Positions 34,076 through 42,210 of a stretch of 64,000 bases of DNA are shown one piece after another. Position 1 is the stretch's first letter. Each line of letters begins with the position of its first letter. The DNA comes from Flavobacterium johnsoniae (GTDB lineage: Bacteria > Bacteroidota > Bacteroidia > Flavobacteriales > Flavobacteriaceae): the NCBI RefSeq assembly GCF_030388325.1, contig NZ_CP103794.1:2976001-3040000 (forward strand), read 5' to 3'. Below the pieces are notes generated by a model that was not told the DNA's origin, ran no database searches, and saw only the letters and a program-made list of their open reading frames with translations. Made by a program: the position numbers and the translations under genes.

Positions 34076-35662
34076 ATGAATAAATTATTTTTTAGAATAC
34101 TTGTTTTGTTAATGAGTTTGTCCTTAATCGGGATAATTCTGGTTCAAGTATTTTGGTTCAATTCTTCGTTCAAAAATAATGAAGAACAATTTAAATACCA
34201 CGTTACTCAAGTAATTGGAAATGTTGCAGACAAACTGGAACAGCAAGAAGAGTACAGTTTCTACGACAAATACAACCGTATTAAAGACAGTACGGGTAAA
34301 ATTCCAAAAAAAGAAGATTTACTGGAAGTACTTTATGTACAAAGAAACCCGAAAACGAATAAAACAATTGTCTATTCGAGTACTTTGACATCTGAAGATT
34401 ACGACATCAATGGTTCGGTTTTTGATAAAAAATTCAGTAATGAGCGTTTTAAAAATTTTAGTTCGAAAAGAGTCACTGAAATTTACAACAATAACAACGG
34501 TATTGATAATAACAATTTAGGACACAGTATCTTTCCAGATGATAGAATAGAAAAATCTGGAAGTTTAGATATTTTAAATAAAGTTCAGCAACAAATTCAA
34601 TATAAAGACATTGCTTCTTTAACTCCAATTGAAGGAAGAGTAACAAAAGATAGGCTTTTCAAGTTATTAAAAAAAGAATTGGGAGAATATGAGGTTAAAA
34701 CCAAGTTTGAATTTGGAATTTATAGCAGTGGCGTTCCAACCAAAATAAAATCTGACGGATTTCATTATGATAAAGACGCTACTTATAATATTCCAATTTT
34801 TACTGATAATGAAGGAAATAGTAAATATGAATTGTCTGTTACTTTTCCGAATAAAAAGAAATTCTTGTTATCAGAATTATTAAGTATTACTATTTTATCT
34901 ATAGTATTTACATTGATTATTATAGTTGCTTATACAAGTGCATTGAATCAATTACTGCGTCAGAAACATATTTCTGAAATCAAAACCGATTTTATTAATA
35001 ACATGACGCATGAGTTTAAAACTCCTATTGCAACTATAAATTTAGCTTTAGATGCTATTAAAAGCCCGAAAGTTATTGAAGATAAAGAAAAAGTTTATCG
35101 TTATCTCCAAATGATTAGAGATGAAAATAAACGAATGCATGCACAAGTTGAAAACGTTCTTCGTATTTCTAAGTTAGAAAAAAGAGAACTTGACATAACT
35201 AAAGAGCCTACTGTAGTTACTGATATTATTGATGATGCAATTGAGCACGTAAATCTAATATTAGAAGACAGACAAGGAACGGTTGAAAGGCATTATAATG
35301 CAGCGAGAACAACAGTTTTAATAAACGAAGTTCATTTCACAAATGTGTTGGTTAATATTTTAGAAAATGCTATAAAATATTCTCCAGACACTCCTAAAAT
35401 TGAAATTTTTACAGAAAATGTAAAAGATGTAATTTTAATTAAGGTAAGAGATCACGGTTTAGGAATGAGTAAGATAGCTCAAAAGCGAGTTTTTGAGAAA
35501 TTTTATAGAGAGCATACGGGAGATCTGCACAATGTAAAAGGTCATGGTTTAGGCCTGGCTTACGTAAAGAGAATTGTAGAAGACCATAACGGTCAAGTAT
35601 ATGTAGAAAGCGAAAAAGGAAAAGGTAGCACCTTTATAATAAAAATACCATTAATAAATTAA
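34076..35662 (+). CDS. Two-component sensor histidine kinase
   Basis: A membrane kinase of 528 residues. One transmembrane helix (about 7-28) and a second (about 267-290) enclose a periplasmic sensor region of some 235 residues with no domain I recognise. The dimerisation helix holds the phospho-acceptor H312 in MTHEFKTPIATI, followed by the ATPase boxes NILENAIKYS (N box), VRDHGLGMS (G1), FYREHTGD (F) and GHGLGLAYVKRIV (G2). The response regulator follows after three bases. Bacteroidota have a similar pair called RprX/RprY; this may be its orthologue, but that is not certain. Confidence 0.93.
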   Translation: MNKLFFRILVLLMSLSLIGIILVQVFWFNSSFKNNEEQFKYHVTQVIGNVADKLEQQEEYSFYDKYNRIKDSTGKIPKKEDLLEVLYVQRNPKTNKTIVYSSTLTSEDYDINGSVFDKKFSNERFKNFSSKRVTEIYNNNNGIDNNNLGHSIFPDDRIEKSGSLDILNKVQQQIQYKDIASLTPIEGRVTKDRLFKLLKKELGEYEVKTKFEFGIYSSGVPTKIKSDGFHYDKDATYNIPIFTDNEGNSKYELSVTFPNKKKFLLSELLSITILSIVFTLIIIVAYTSALNQLLRQKHISEIKTDFINNMTHEFKTPIATINLALDAIKSPKVIEDKEKVYRYLQMIRDENKRMHAQVENVLRISKLEKRELDITKEPTVVTDIIDDAIEHVNLILEDRQGTVERHYNAARTTVLINEVHFTNVLVNILENAIKYSPDTPKIEIFTENVKDVILIKVRDHGLGMSKIAQKRVFEKFYREHTGDLHNVKGHGLGLAYVKRIVEDHNGQVYVESEKGKGSTFIIKIPLIN

Positions 35663-35665
35663 AAT

Positions 35666-36382
35666 ATGGAAAATACTAACAAAAGAATACTTTTAGTAGA
35701 AGATGACCTAAATTTTGGGGCGGTTCTTAAAGATTATCTAATGTTAAATGACTTTGAAGTTACTTTAGCTAAAAACGGTATGGAAGGTTTCGAAAAATTC
35801 AAGAAGGACGTATATGATTTGTGTATTCTTGATGTCATGATGCCTTATAAAGATGGCTATACTTTGGCTAAAGAAATTAGAGAAAAGAACAGTGAGGTGC
35901 CAATTATCTTTTTAACTGCAAAATCAATGAAAGAAGATGTGTTGAAAGGATACAAAGCTGGTGCTGACGATTATTTAAATAAACCTTTTGATTCTGAAGT
36001 GCTTTTAATGAAAATTAAAGCAATTATTCAAAGAAAATCTGCTGATACAAAAGCAGAACAAGTTCAATTTGAGTTTAACATTGGTAAATTCCATTTAAAT
36101 TCTAAACTAAGATTCTTGACTTTCCAAGATGAAGAGCCTATTAAGTTATCTCCAAAAGAAAATGAATTGCTTAAAATGCTTATTCTTCATGAAAATGATT
36201 TAATGCCAAGAGAATTAGCTTTAACAAAAATTTGGAGAGATGATAACTACTTTACTTCAAGAAGTATGGACGTTTACATCGCTAAACTTAGAAAATACCT
36301 AAAAGCAGATGAAGATGTTGAAATCTTAAACATCCATGGAGAAGGTTTCAGACTTGTTGTAAAAAGTAAAGTTTCTGAATAA
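35666..36382 (+). CDS. OmpR/PhoB-family response regulator
   Basis: A DNA-binding regulator of 238 residues, the partner of the kinase three bases upstream. The receiver domain (1-120) has the acidic pair in LLVEDDLNFG, phospho-acceptor D56 in CILDVMMP, T84 region LTAKS and K106 in LNKPF. The winged-helix output domain (about 140-235) shows IKLSPKENELLKML, SRSMDVYIAKLRKYL and INIHGEGFRL-type motifs (written ILNIHGEGFRLV here). It is followed by an intrinsic terminator. Confidence 0.95.
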   Translation: MENTNKRILLVEDDLNFGAVLKDYLMLNDFEVTLAKNGMEGFEKFKKDVYDLCILDVMMPYKDGYTLAKEIREKNSEVPIIFLTAKSMKEDVLKGYKAGADDYLNKPFDSEVLLMKIKAIIQRKSADTKAEQVQFEFNIGKFHLNSKLRFLTFQDEEPIKLSPKENELLKMLILHENDLMPRELALTKIWRDDNYFTSRSMDVYIAKLRKYLKADEDVEILNIHGEGFRLVVKSKVSE

Positions 36383-36412
36383 TATTTTAGAATTCACTTA
36401 AAAAAAAGATAT

Positions 36413-36439
36413 AAGCTCTGAGAAATCAGAGCTTTTTTT
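36413..36439 (+). terminator. Intrinsic terminator after the two-component pair
   Basis: AAGCTCTGA and TCAGAGCTT form a nine-base stem with a four-base GAAA loop, followed by seven T. Confidence 0.92.
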
Positions 36440-36645
36440 GTGGGCAAAATTTAGAATATTTTAAAAGATTCTTTTATGATTTATCTGATTGATAATTAAT
36501 AGTTTAATTTCTGTTTTAAACTTGAGATTTGTATCTGAAAAATATTTTAAAAAGATTTTTCTCTAAAATAAATTTGGAAAATCAAAAAACAATTATGAAT
36601 ATTTGCACACGAAAAAAATAATAACCCTTTAAAAACGAAGAAAAA

Positions 36646-36729
36646 ATGTTTGTACTTACATTGACATCACAAAGCTTCACGCCAAACGGATTTGGTGTAG
36701 CGTTTCTTCGTGGCTTATTTCAATCTTAG
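36646..36729 (+). CDS. Possible 27-codon small ORF upstream of rtcB
   Basis: ATG at 36646 opens 27 codons (MFVLTLTSQSFTPNGFGVAFLRGLFQS). It sits in a 538-base gap that otherwise holds no gene. A promoter-like pair (TTTG at 36573-36576 and the near-consensus AATATTTG at 36598-36605) lies upstream and a strong terminator (36746-36788) follows 17 bases after the stop, so a self-contained transcript of roughly 180 bases is plausible. It could be a leader peptide, a small functional peptide or chance. No homologue is known to me. Confidence 0.35.
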   Translation: MFVLTLTSQSFTPNGFGVAFLRGLFQS

Positions 36730-36745
36730 AAATATTTTTAGATAT

Positions 36746-36788
36746 AAAAAAAGCCCGAAGACAGTTAGTTTCGGGCTTTTTTTATTCT
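36746..36788 (+). terminator. Strong terminator or attenuator between the small ORF and rtcB
   Basis: AAAAAGCCCGAA pairs with TTCGGGCTTTTT around a nine-base loop and ends in a T run. It stands about 130 bases before rtcB with no full-size gene ahead of it, which suggests either a small-RNA end or an attenuator. Confidence 0.85.
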
Positions 36789-36921
36789 AGACACTTCAAA
36801 ATTTTCCCGAAAACATTTAGAATTTATCCGAAAGGATAGCAAATTCAGCATGTTTATTTCATTTTGATTTCTTTTAGATTTCAATCTGATTTATTCTGCA
36901 TAACAGTATAATTAAAAATTT

Positions 36922-38313
36922 ATGGGAAATAAATTATCTGGAAAAGACCTGATTAAACTAGGTTTTCCAAAGAACAATTCAATAAATATCGCCTTAGGGC
37001 AAATAAATAGATATAGAAAAAGAGAAAAAAAAGAATCTATTCTAACAGAAGCAAAAGATGTTTTATTGCATCCTGAAAAGTACGAAGGAAATGGAACATG
37101 GGGAAAAGTTGCCGAAGGTTTGATAAAACCGGTTCAGGTAAGAATGCATCAGCTTAAAAACACTAGAGTACCTTTTAAAATTTTTGGTGAAAATGAAATT
37201 GATGAACAAGCAAAGTTTCAATTGTATGATTCATTGAAACTGCCAATTTCAGTTGCTGGAGCTTTAATGCCAGATGCACATTCAGGTTACGGATTGCCAA
37301 TTGGCGGCGTTTTGGCAACAGACAATGTAGTGATTCCGTATGGAGTTGGAGTTGATATTGGATGTCGAATGAGTCTTTCGATTTTTGACTTGCCAGCTTC
37401 TCATTTTAAAGGAAGAGAACATCAACTGGAAGCTATTTTAAAAGATAATACAAAGTTTGGAATGTATGAAACGCATGCTTCCAGAATTGATCATGAAGTA
37501 TTTTATAAAAGTGAATTTCAAGATATTCCATTATTGAAAAATCTTTTACAAAAAGCCTACAAACAATTGGGAACTTCAGGTGGAGGAAATCATTTTGTAG
37601 AATTTGGAATTGCTAAAATCGATAATCCAGAAAATGAATGGAAATTGGAGAAAGGCGAATATTTCGCAGTTCTTTCACATAGCGGTTCTCGCGGTTTGGG
37701 TGCAAACATTGCAAAGCATTATACGTATTTAGCAACAAAACAATGTCCGTTACCAAAAAATGTTCAGCATTTGGCTTGGTTAGATTTGAATACACATGAT
37801 GGTAAGGAATATTGGCTAGCAATGAATTTAGCTGGAGAATATGCAAAAGCCTGCCATGATGATATTCACAGACGAATTGCCAAAGCAATTGGAAAAAGAG
37901 TAGTGGTGACTATTGAAAACCATCACAATTTTGCTTGGAAAGAGATGGTTAACGGTCAGGAATGTATTGTGCATAGAAAAGGAGCAACTCCAGCAGGTGA
38001 AGGACAATTGGGAATTATCCCAGGTTCAATGACTGCGCCGGGTTACATTGTAAAAGGAAAAGGTAATGCTGAAAGTCTAAATTCGGCTTCGCATGGTGCA
38101 GGGCGTTTGTTTTCGAGAGCAAAATGCAAAAGCACTTTTACGCAAAGCGAAATCAAAAAGGTTTTGAAAGCTAATGATGTAACCTTGATTGGAGGAAATA
38201 TTGATGAAGCACCAATGGCATACAAAGACATCGAGAAAGTAATGGCAAACCAAACCGATTTAGTTGAAGTTCTTGGAACCTTTACGCCGAAGATTGTTAG
38301 AATGGACCGTTAA
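36922..38313 (+). CDS. rtcB: RNA-splicing ligase RtcB
   Basis: A GTP- and Mn-dependent ligase that joins RNA 2',3'-cyclic phosphate or 3'-phosphate ends to 5'-OH ends. The 463 residues have an N-terminal extension of about 65 residues compared with E. coli RtcB. Metal and guanylylation motifs are present: D118 and H120 in PDAHSGYG, C148 in GVDIGCRMS, GGGNHFVEFG, HSGSRGLG, ENHHNFAWKE and HRKGATPAGEG (holding the histidine that forms the GMP adduct). It is followed at once by zinc-ribbon and prfH frames, as in RtcB-PrfH ribosome-repair modules. Confidence 0.95.
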   Translation: MGNKLSGKDLIKLGFPKNNSINIALGQINRYRKREKKESILTEAKDVLLHPEKYEGNGTWGKVAEGLIKPVQVRMHQLKNTRVPFKIFGENEIDEQAKFQLYDSLKLPISVAGALMPDAHSGYGLPIGGVLATDNVVIPYGVGVDIGCRMSLSIFDLPASHFKGREHQLEAILKDNTKFGMYETHASRIDHEVFYKSEFQDIPLLKNLLQKAYKQLGTSGGGNHFVEFGIAKIDNPENEWKLEKGEYFAVLSHSGSRGLGANIAKHYTYLATKQCPLPKNVQHLAWLDLNTHDGKEYWLAMNLAGEYAKACHDDIHRRIAKAIGKRVVVTIENHHNFAWKEMVNGQECIVHRKGATPAGEGQLGIIPGSMTAPGYIVKGKGNAESLNSASHGAGRLFSRAKCKSTFTQSEIKKVLKANDVTLIGGNIDEAPMAYKDIEKVMANQTDLVEVLGTFTPKIVRMDR

Positions 38314-38327
38314 AAAGAAAAAATATT

Positions 38328-38489
38328 ATGGAAAGATTTCAAGATGAAAATAAATGGTTAGGGCATTTTGCAAATGAAATTTTTGTAAAATGTCCAAAAT
38401 GTGAATGTAAATCTAGTATTATAAGAAATAAAATCAATCGTAACTGCAAATGTGGTGAATGTTATGACTATCAAGCATTGTTTCTATAA
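38328..38489 (+). CDS. Zinc-ribbon protein, N-terminal piece (apparent frameshift)
   Basis: ATG at 38328, 14 bases after rtcB and behind an A-rich ribosome-binding stretch, encodes 53 residues: MERFQDENKWLGHFANEIFV, then KCPKCECK and CKCGEC. The frame stops at 38489 while the next frame (open from 38452) continues with a second pair of cysteine knuckles and the rest of a known zinc-ribbon family. I therefore read this as the start of that protein, disconnected by a one-base change near 38472-38476. If the shift is real the accessory protein is broken or re-started; if it is a sequencing error it is a normal protein of about 190-200 residues. Confidence 0.55.
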   Translation: MERFQDENKWLGHFANEIFVKCPKCECKSSIIRNKINRNCKCGECYDYQALFL

Positions 38490-39609
38490 ACTTGATAAAC
38501 CAGTTTATCAATATATAGCTTATGGAAATCCATATTGCAACAATTGTTATGAACAATATGAATTTGAATCACAACCATTAAAAGAAAAACCAGAGAAGTA
38601 TAAAGCAAAATGTCAATATTGTGGGTTTCACGAAGAATGGAAACCAAAGATTAAAGAGTTTCAACAGGATTCAAAAGTAGAAGATGGTTTGGTAAAAGAT
38701 CAATACTATAACTTACCTCTTTGGTTTCAGAAAGAGATTGGTGGAAATATTTTCTGGGCTTATAATCAAGATCATATTGATTATCTAGAAAGATATATCC
38801 AAGCTAATTTAAGAGAGCGAAATTCAAAAGCGAATTACAATTCAAGCTTAGTTTCTCGTTTACCACAATTTGTAAAAGCAGCAAAAAATAGAGAAAAGCT
38901 GCTTAAAATTTTAAAAAAAATGGAAAGAATAATTCAAATAACAGCGGGTCGTGGACCTGCAGAATGCACTTGGGTTGTTGCTCAAGTGCTTAAAAAAGTT
39001 TTGGAAGAAGCTCAAGACCAAAATTTAGATGTGGTTTTACTGCAAAGAGAGAAAGGAGAAGAGAACGGAACTATTGAAACCGCATCGATTTCTGTAAAAG
39101 GAAAAAATGCAGATCAATTTGTGAAATCTTGGATAGGAACGATTCAATGGATTGGGCAGAGTCAGTTTAGGAAAATGCATAAACGGAAAAACTGGTTTAT
39201 TGGAGTTTTTGAAATTGAACAGCAAAAGAATGAATTGGTTTCAGGAAATGATATTCAATATCAAGCTATGAGAAGTTCAGGAGCAGGAGGTCAGCATGTG
39301 AACAAAGTGAGTTCGGCAATTCGTGCGACGCATATTCCAACAGGAATTGCAGTTGTGGCAATGGATAGCCGTTCGCAACACCAAAACAAAAAACTGGCAA
39401 CAGAAAGATTATTAAAAAAACTTGAAGACGAGAAGCTTGTTCAGCTTAAAAATCATGTGGGAAAACAATGGGAGAATCAACTGAATGTTGAAAGAGGAAA
39501 TCCTGTTAGAGTTTTTACTGGAAGTGATTTTAAAAAGAATAAAATCGAGAAAAGCTACAAAGGAACTCGTCAAAAATTAAAAAACGATTTACGAAATGAA
39601 AACAATTGA
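38452..39609 (+). CDS. prfH: Peptide chain release factor homologue PrfH, in frame with upstream zinc-ribbon protein
   Basis: The frame is open without a stop from 38452 and contains two proteins usually encoded apart. The first part (to about 38919) has CNNC and CQYC knuckles, YYNLPLWFQ, WAYNQDHIDYLERYI and SRLPQFVKAAKNRE, as in the zinc-ribbon proteins that accompany RtcB. PrfH begins at ATG 38920 (MERIIQITAGRGPAECTW, 229 residues). It carries the peptidyl-hydrolysing GGQ in SSGAGGQHVNKVSSAIR and lacks the codon-recognition domains of RF1/RF2. PrfH releases peptides from ribosomes cut in the decoding centre so that RtcB can re-join the 16S rRNA. An internal start at 38920 is likely, although a fused product is possible. 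The 3' end overlaps the TPR gene by 14 bases. Confidence 0.82.
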   Translation: MVNVMTIKHCFYKLDKPVYQYIAYGNPYCNNCYEQYEFESQPLKEKPEKYKAKCQYCGFHEEWKPKIKEFQQDSKVEDGLVKDQYYNLPLWFQKEIGGNIFWAYNQDHIDYLERYIQANLRERNSKANYNSSLVSRLPQFVKAAKNREKLLKILKKMERIIQITAGRGPAECTWVVAQVLKKVLEEAQDQNLDVVLLQREKGEENGTIETASISVKGKNADQFVKSWIGTIQWIGQSQFRKMHKRKNWFIGVFEIEQQKNELVSGNDIQYQAMRSSGAGGQHVNKVSSAIRATHIPTGIAVVAMDSRSQHQNKKLATERLLKKLEDEKLVQLKNHVGKQWENQLNVERGNPVRVFTGSDFKKNKIEKSYKGTRQKLKNDLRNENN

Positions 39610-40129
39610 TAAATACCTTTTTCAAGCTTTGGATAATTATCCGTTTTGGCTTGAAGGAACAATTGAATCTCTAGATTATGCTTTCTCTTATGATGATAAA
39701 AATACAATGGTTTTGTGTTTGTACGGAAGAATTCAAGCAGAGCAATTATTGAATTATGAAGAAGCAAAATCTTATTTTCAGCAAGCTTTGTCGATTAATA
39801 TTCATGCGCTTGAAGTATATCCGTATTATTTAAAAACATTGATTTTAAATGAAGATTATGAAGAAGCTCAGAAATTAATTGATTTTGCTTTGACAGTAAA
39901 AGGAATAAACAAATCGGAGATTTATATGAAGAAAGCAATCCTATTAGAAGTGCAGTATAAATTTAAAGATGCTTTAAAAGAAATTAAGCAGGCAAAATTA
40001 TTTTCTATTCAACATGATTATGATTCGGGAATTAGTGAAGTTGAGAAAAGAATTAAAGGTAAAATGGATTTGTCAAAAAAGAAAAAGGAGAAGAAATCTA
40101 AGAAAGGTTCTAAAAAGAAATCGAAGTGA
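39596..40129 (+). CDS. TPR protein with lysine-rich tail, downstream of prfH
   Basis: A 177-residue soluble protein whose start overlaps the end of prfH by 14 bases, so translation is probably coupled. Helix pairs of TPR type occur at about 30-135 (LCLYGRIQAEQLLNYEEAKSYFQQAL; ILNEDYEEAQKLIDFAL; KKAILLEVQYKFKDALKEIKQA, each as a recognisable pair). The last 20 residues are almost all Lys and Ser, a likely nucleic-acid- or ribosome-binding tail. Its place in the rtcB-prfH unit suggests a part in ribosome repair, which is inference. A terminator follows. Confidence 0.8.
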   Translation: MKTIDKYLFQALDNYPFWLEGTIESLDYAFSYDDKNTMVLCLYGRIQAEQLLNYEEAKSYFQQALSINIHALEVYPYYLKTLILNEDYEEAQKLIDFALTVKGINKSEIYMKKAILLEVQYKFKDALKEIKQAKLFSIQHDYDSGISEVEKRIKGKMDLSKKKKEKKSKKGSKKKSK

Positions 40130-40136
40130 TTTTGGT

Positions 40137-40169
40137 AAAAAAACGATGCAATTTGCATCGTTTTTTTTA
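40137..40169 (+). terminator. Terminator of the rtcB-prfH operon
   Basis: AAACGATGCAA and TTGCATCGTTT form an 11-base stem with almost no loop, followed by eight T. Confidence 0.9.
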
Positions 40170-40195
40170 TTTATCAAAAGTAAATACTCAAAGTT

Positions 40196-40298
40196 TGTCA
40201 TTTCGACGAAGGAGAAATCTTCGCGAGAAACTCTACAAAGATTGGCAAATTATTTGTGCGGAGCTACTTGCGAAGATTTCTCCTTCGTCGAAATGACA
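40196..40298. repeat. Palindromic intergenic repeat with 29-bp perfect arms
   Basis: The arms at 40196-40224 and 40270-40298 are perfect inverted copies (outer ends TGTCATTTCG and CGAAATGACA) around a 45-base centre. The element fills most of the gap between convergent operons. Repeats with this kind of sequence occur dispersed in Flavobacterium and relatives. It encodes nothing. Confidence 0.85.
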
Positions 40299-40341
40299 AT
40301 ATTGTGGTAAAGTAGGACGTTTAAAATTTCTGAAGTTCTAT

Positions 40342-41088
40342 TTATTTCCAATGCAATTCTAAAGCAAAACAAGTTTTTTCGCCTTTTGTAATACTGAATG
40401 TTGCTGTTGTATGATCGTCGTCTTCGCTTTCGTGAATTACAACTTGATCTTTTAAAGAGAGCTCTTTCATAAAGTTCATTTCGAAGCTTTTTACTTCTTG
40501 TTTCATAATTCTTTTCGGGTCAACATGATCTAAACACCATTCTAGATATTTTACGTTATTTACGTGATTTACAATGTCTAAATCAGATAAATAAACTGTT
40601 TTTTCAAAAACGGCTTCTTTTTCGTGATTAATATTGATTTTAGAAAAACCTTCTTCTGTTGCTCTGTTTTCTGGAAATAATTCAAAATGTTCGTATGGAA
40701 GTGCCAGTGCTTCTGGACGACGTGTTTGTGTGTTAAAAACGGCCCAATAGGTTTCGCAACCTACTATTTTTTTACCATTAACATACATTTCCAACGCACG
40801 AACAGAACGCGAATTTTCTAAACTGTTTATCCATGTTTTTACGGTTACAACATCCTGCCATTTTGGTAAGGAATGAACTTCAACTCGCATTCGGCTTAAA
40901 ACCCAAGCCTGGTGAAATTCTTGCATATCATAAAAGCTAATTCCTCCAACCTCAGAATGCGCTGCCGCGGTTAATTGTAAAATATTACACAAATCGGTAT
41001 ATTTTAAAAATCCTGTCGGTGTGCATTGTGTGAAATTGATTTCCCAGTCTTTACTTAAAACTGATGTGAAATTTGGAGATATTGGCAT
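40342..41088 (-). CDS. Acyl-[acyl-carrier-protein] thioesterase
   Basis: A double hot-dog thioesterase of 248 residues in the FatA/FatB-like family that releases fatty acids from ACP. The first hot-dog domain (about 5-130) includes the HQAWVLSRMRVEVHSLPKW strand-turn, and the second (about 150-245) contains YLSDLDIVNHVNNVKYLEWCLD, with the Asn/His catalytic segment N-x-H-V-N-N. No signal peptide. It ends about 40 bases from the palindromic repeat and is followed upstream (minus strand) by miaA after 29 bases. The chain-length preference is unknown. Confidence 0.92.
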   Translation of the reverse strand: MPISPNFTSVLSKDWEINFTQCTPTGFLKYTDLCNILQLTAAAHSEVGGISFYDMQEFHQAWVLSRMRVEVHSLPKWQDVVTVKTWINSLENSRSVRALEMYVNGKKIVGCETYWAVFNTQTRRPEALALPYEHFELFPENRATEEGFSKININHEKEAVFEKTVYLSDLDIVNHVNNVKYLEWCLDHVDPKRIMKQEVKSFEMNFMKELSLKDQVVIHESEDDDHTTATFSITKGEKTCFALELHWK

Positions 41089-41092
41089 TGTT

Positions 41093-41124
41093 AATTTTAG
41101 ATTTTAGATTTTAGATTTTAGATT
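41093..41124. repeat. Short tandem repeat between miaA and the thioesterase
   Basis: About four copies of an eight-to-nine-base unit (TTTTAGATT and shortened forms) fill the gap and reach into the end of miaA. Similar TTTTAGATT runs recur near 61900. Confidence 0.6.
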
Positions 41125-42047
41125 GATGATTTTAGATTTTCTTCGATGTAATGAATAATCTCATTTCTGTCAGTCGAATAATCAAACCATTTGGTATTCT
41201 CATTTCTTTTGAACCATGTTAATTGTCTTTTAGAGAATCTTCGGGTGTTTTTCTTGATTTCTTCGATTGCAAAAAGCAACGTGAAATCTCCGTCAAAATA
41301 ACTAAATAATTCTCTATATCCGACCGTTTGCAGCGCATTTAACGCTTTATTAGGATATAATGTTTTTGCTTCTTCAAGCAAACCTTCGTTGATCATAATA
41401 TCTACACGCTGATTGATTCTGCTGTAAATAATTTCTCTGTCGGCATCTAAACCAATTAAAATAGGAGTGAAGTCTCTATTGTTTTTCTTTTGATTTAGAA
41501 AAGAAGAATATGGTTTTTGAGATCCAATGCAAACTTCTACAAAACGCATCATTCGTTGTGGATTTTGTAAAGTCTGCGGATTTTCAAGAGTTATTTTTTG
41601 ATAATAATCAGGATCCAGGTTTTTTAATTGTTCTTGAAGATATTCGATTCCGAGTTTTTCGTAATTTGAATTTACTTCAGAACGAACTTTTGAATCGATT
41701 TCTGGAAATTCGTCGAATCCTTTTAAAATAGCATCGACATATAAACCTGAGCCACCAATAAGAATTGCAAAATCATTGGTTTGAAATAGTTCTTCAATTT
41801 TGGCTAAAGCTTCTTTTTCATAATCGCCAACGGTATAATTTTCAAAAATAGATTTGTTTTGAATAAAATGATGTTTGGCTGAACTTAATTCTTCCTGATT
41901 TGGAACGGCGGTTCCGATAGTCATTTCTTTGAAAAACTGACGACTGTCGCAAGAAACGATTTCGCATTTAAAATGTTGTGCCAAAGCAATGCTTAAGGCT
42001 GTTTTGCCTATAGCTGTTGGTCCGACAATGGTAATTAGGTATTTCAT
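41118..42047 (-). CDS. miaA: tRNA dimethylallyltransferase
   Basis: Adds an isopentenyl group to A37 of tRNAs that read codons beginning with U. The 309 residues show the P-loop GPTAIGKT at 9-16, the catalytic region VSCDSRQFFKEMTIGTA, AILIGGSGLYVDAI, the PQTLQNPQRMMRFVEVC core and, near the end, RRFSKRQLTWFKR. Length is standard. The last residues (NLKSSI) run into a short tandem repeat, so the C-terminal end may vary between strains. It is 29 bases upstream of the thioesterase gene. Confidence 0.95.
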   Translation of the reverse strand: MKYLITIVGPTAIGKTALSIALAQHFKCEIVSCDSRQFFKEMTIGTAVPNQEELSSAKHHFIQNKSIFENYTVGDYEKEALAKIEELFQTNDFAILIGGSGLYVDAILKGFDEFPEIDSKVRSEVNSNYEKLGIEYLQEQLKNLDPDYYQKITLENPQTLQNPQRMMRFVEVCIGSQKPYSSFLNQKKNNRDFTPILIGLDADREIIYSRINQRVDIMINEGLLEEAKTLYPNKALNALQTVGYRELFSYFDGDFTLLFAIEEIKKNTRRFSKRQLTWFKRNENTKWFDYSTDRNEIIHYIEENLKSSI

Positions 42048-42118
42048 AGTTTTTAGCCCAGATGGAAATGAAAACCCCGGACTTATATTTGTTGCATTTT
42101 TTTGGTGTAAAAGAGCGA

Positions 42119-42136
42119 CTCCCGACGCTTCGGGAG
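42119..42136. repeat. Small palindrome upstream of miaA
   Basis: CTCCCGA and TCGGGAG form a seven-base stem with the loop CGCT. It lies in the presumed leader of miaA. Similar GC-rich palindromes are scattered in Flavobacterium genomes. Confidence 0.6.
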
Positions 42137-42163
42137 AAACTCCTTTTATGCCTTAAAAAATTA

Positions 42164-42171
42164 CAAATATA
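42164..42171 (-). promoter_or_regulatory. Possible -7 box for miaA
   Basis: On the minus strand the sequence reads TATATTTG, a full TAnnTTTG match, about 117 bases before the miaA start. No clear TTG lies 19 bases further upstream. Confidence 0.4.
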
Positions 42172-42210
42172 AGGAGGAGTTGGAATGTACAGCTGGATTG
42201 GCTTCTAAAA

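Noticed and set aside
40014..40310. 98-codon plus-strand ORF over the end of the TPR gene
   Set aside because: Runs through the operon terminator and the palindromic repeat; chance frame.
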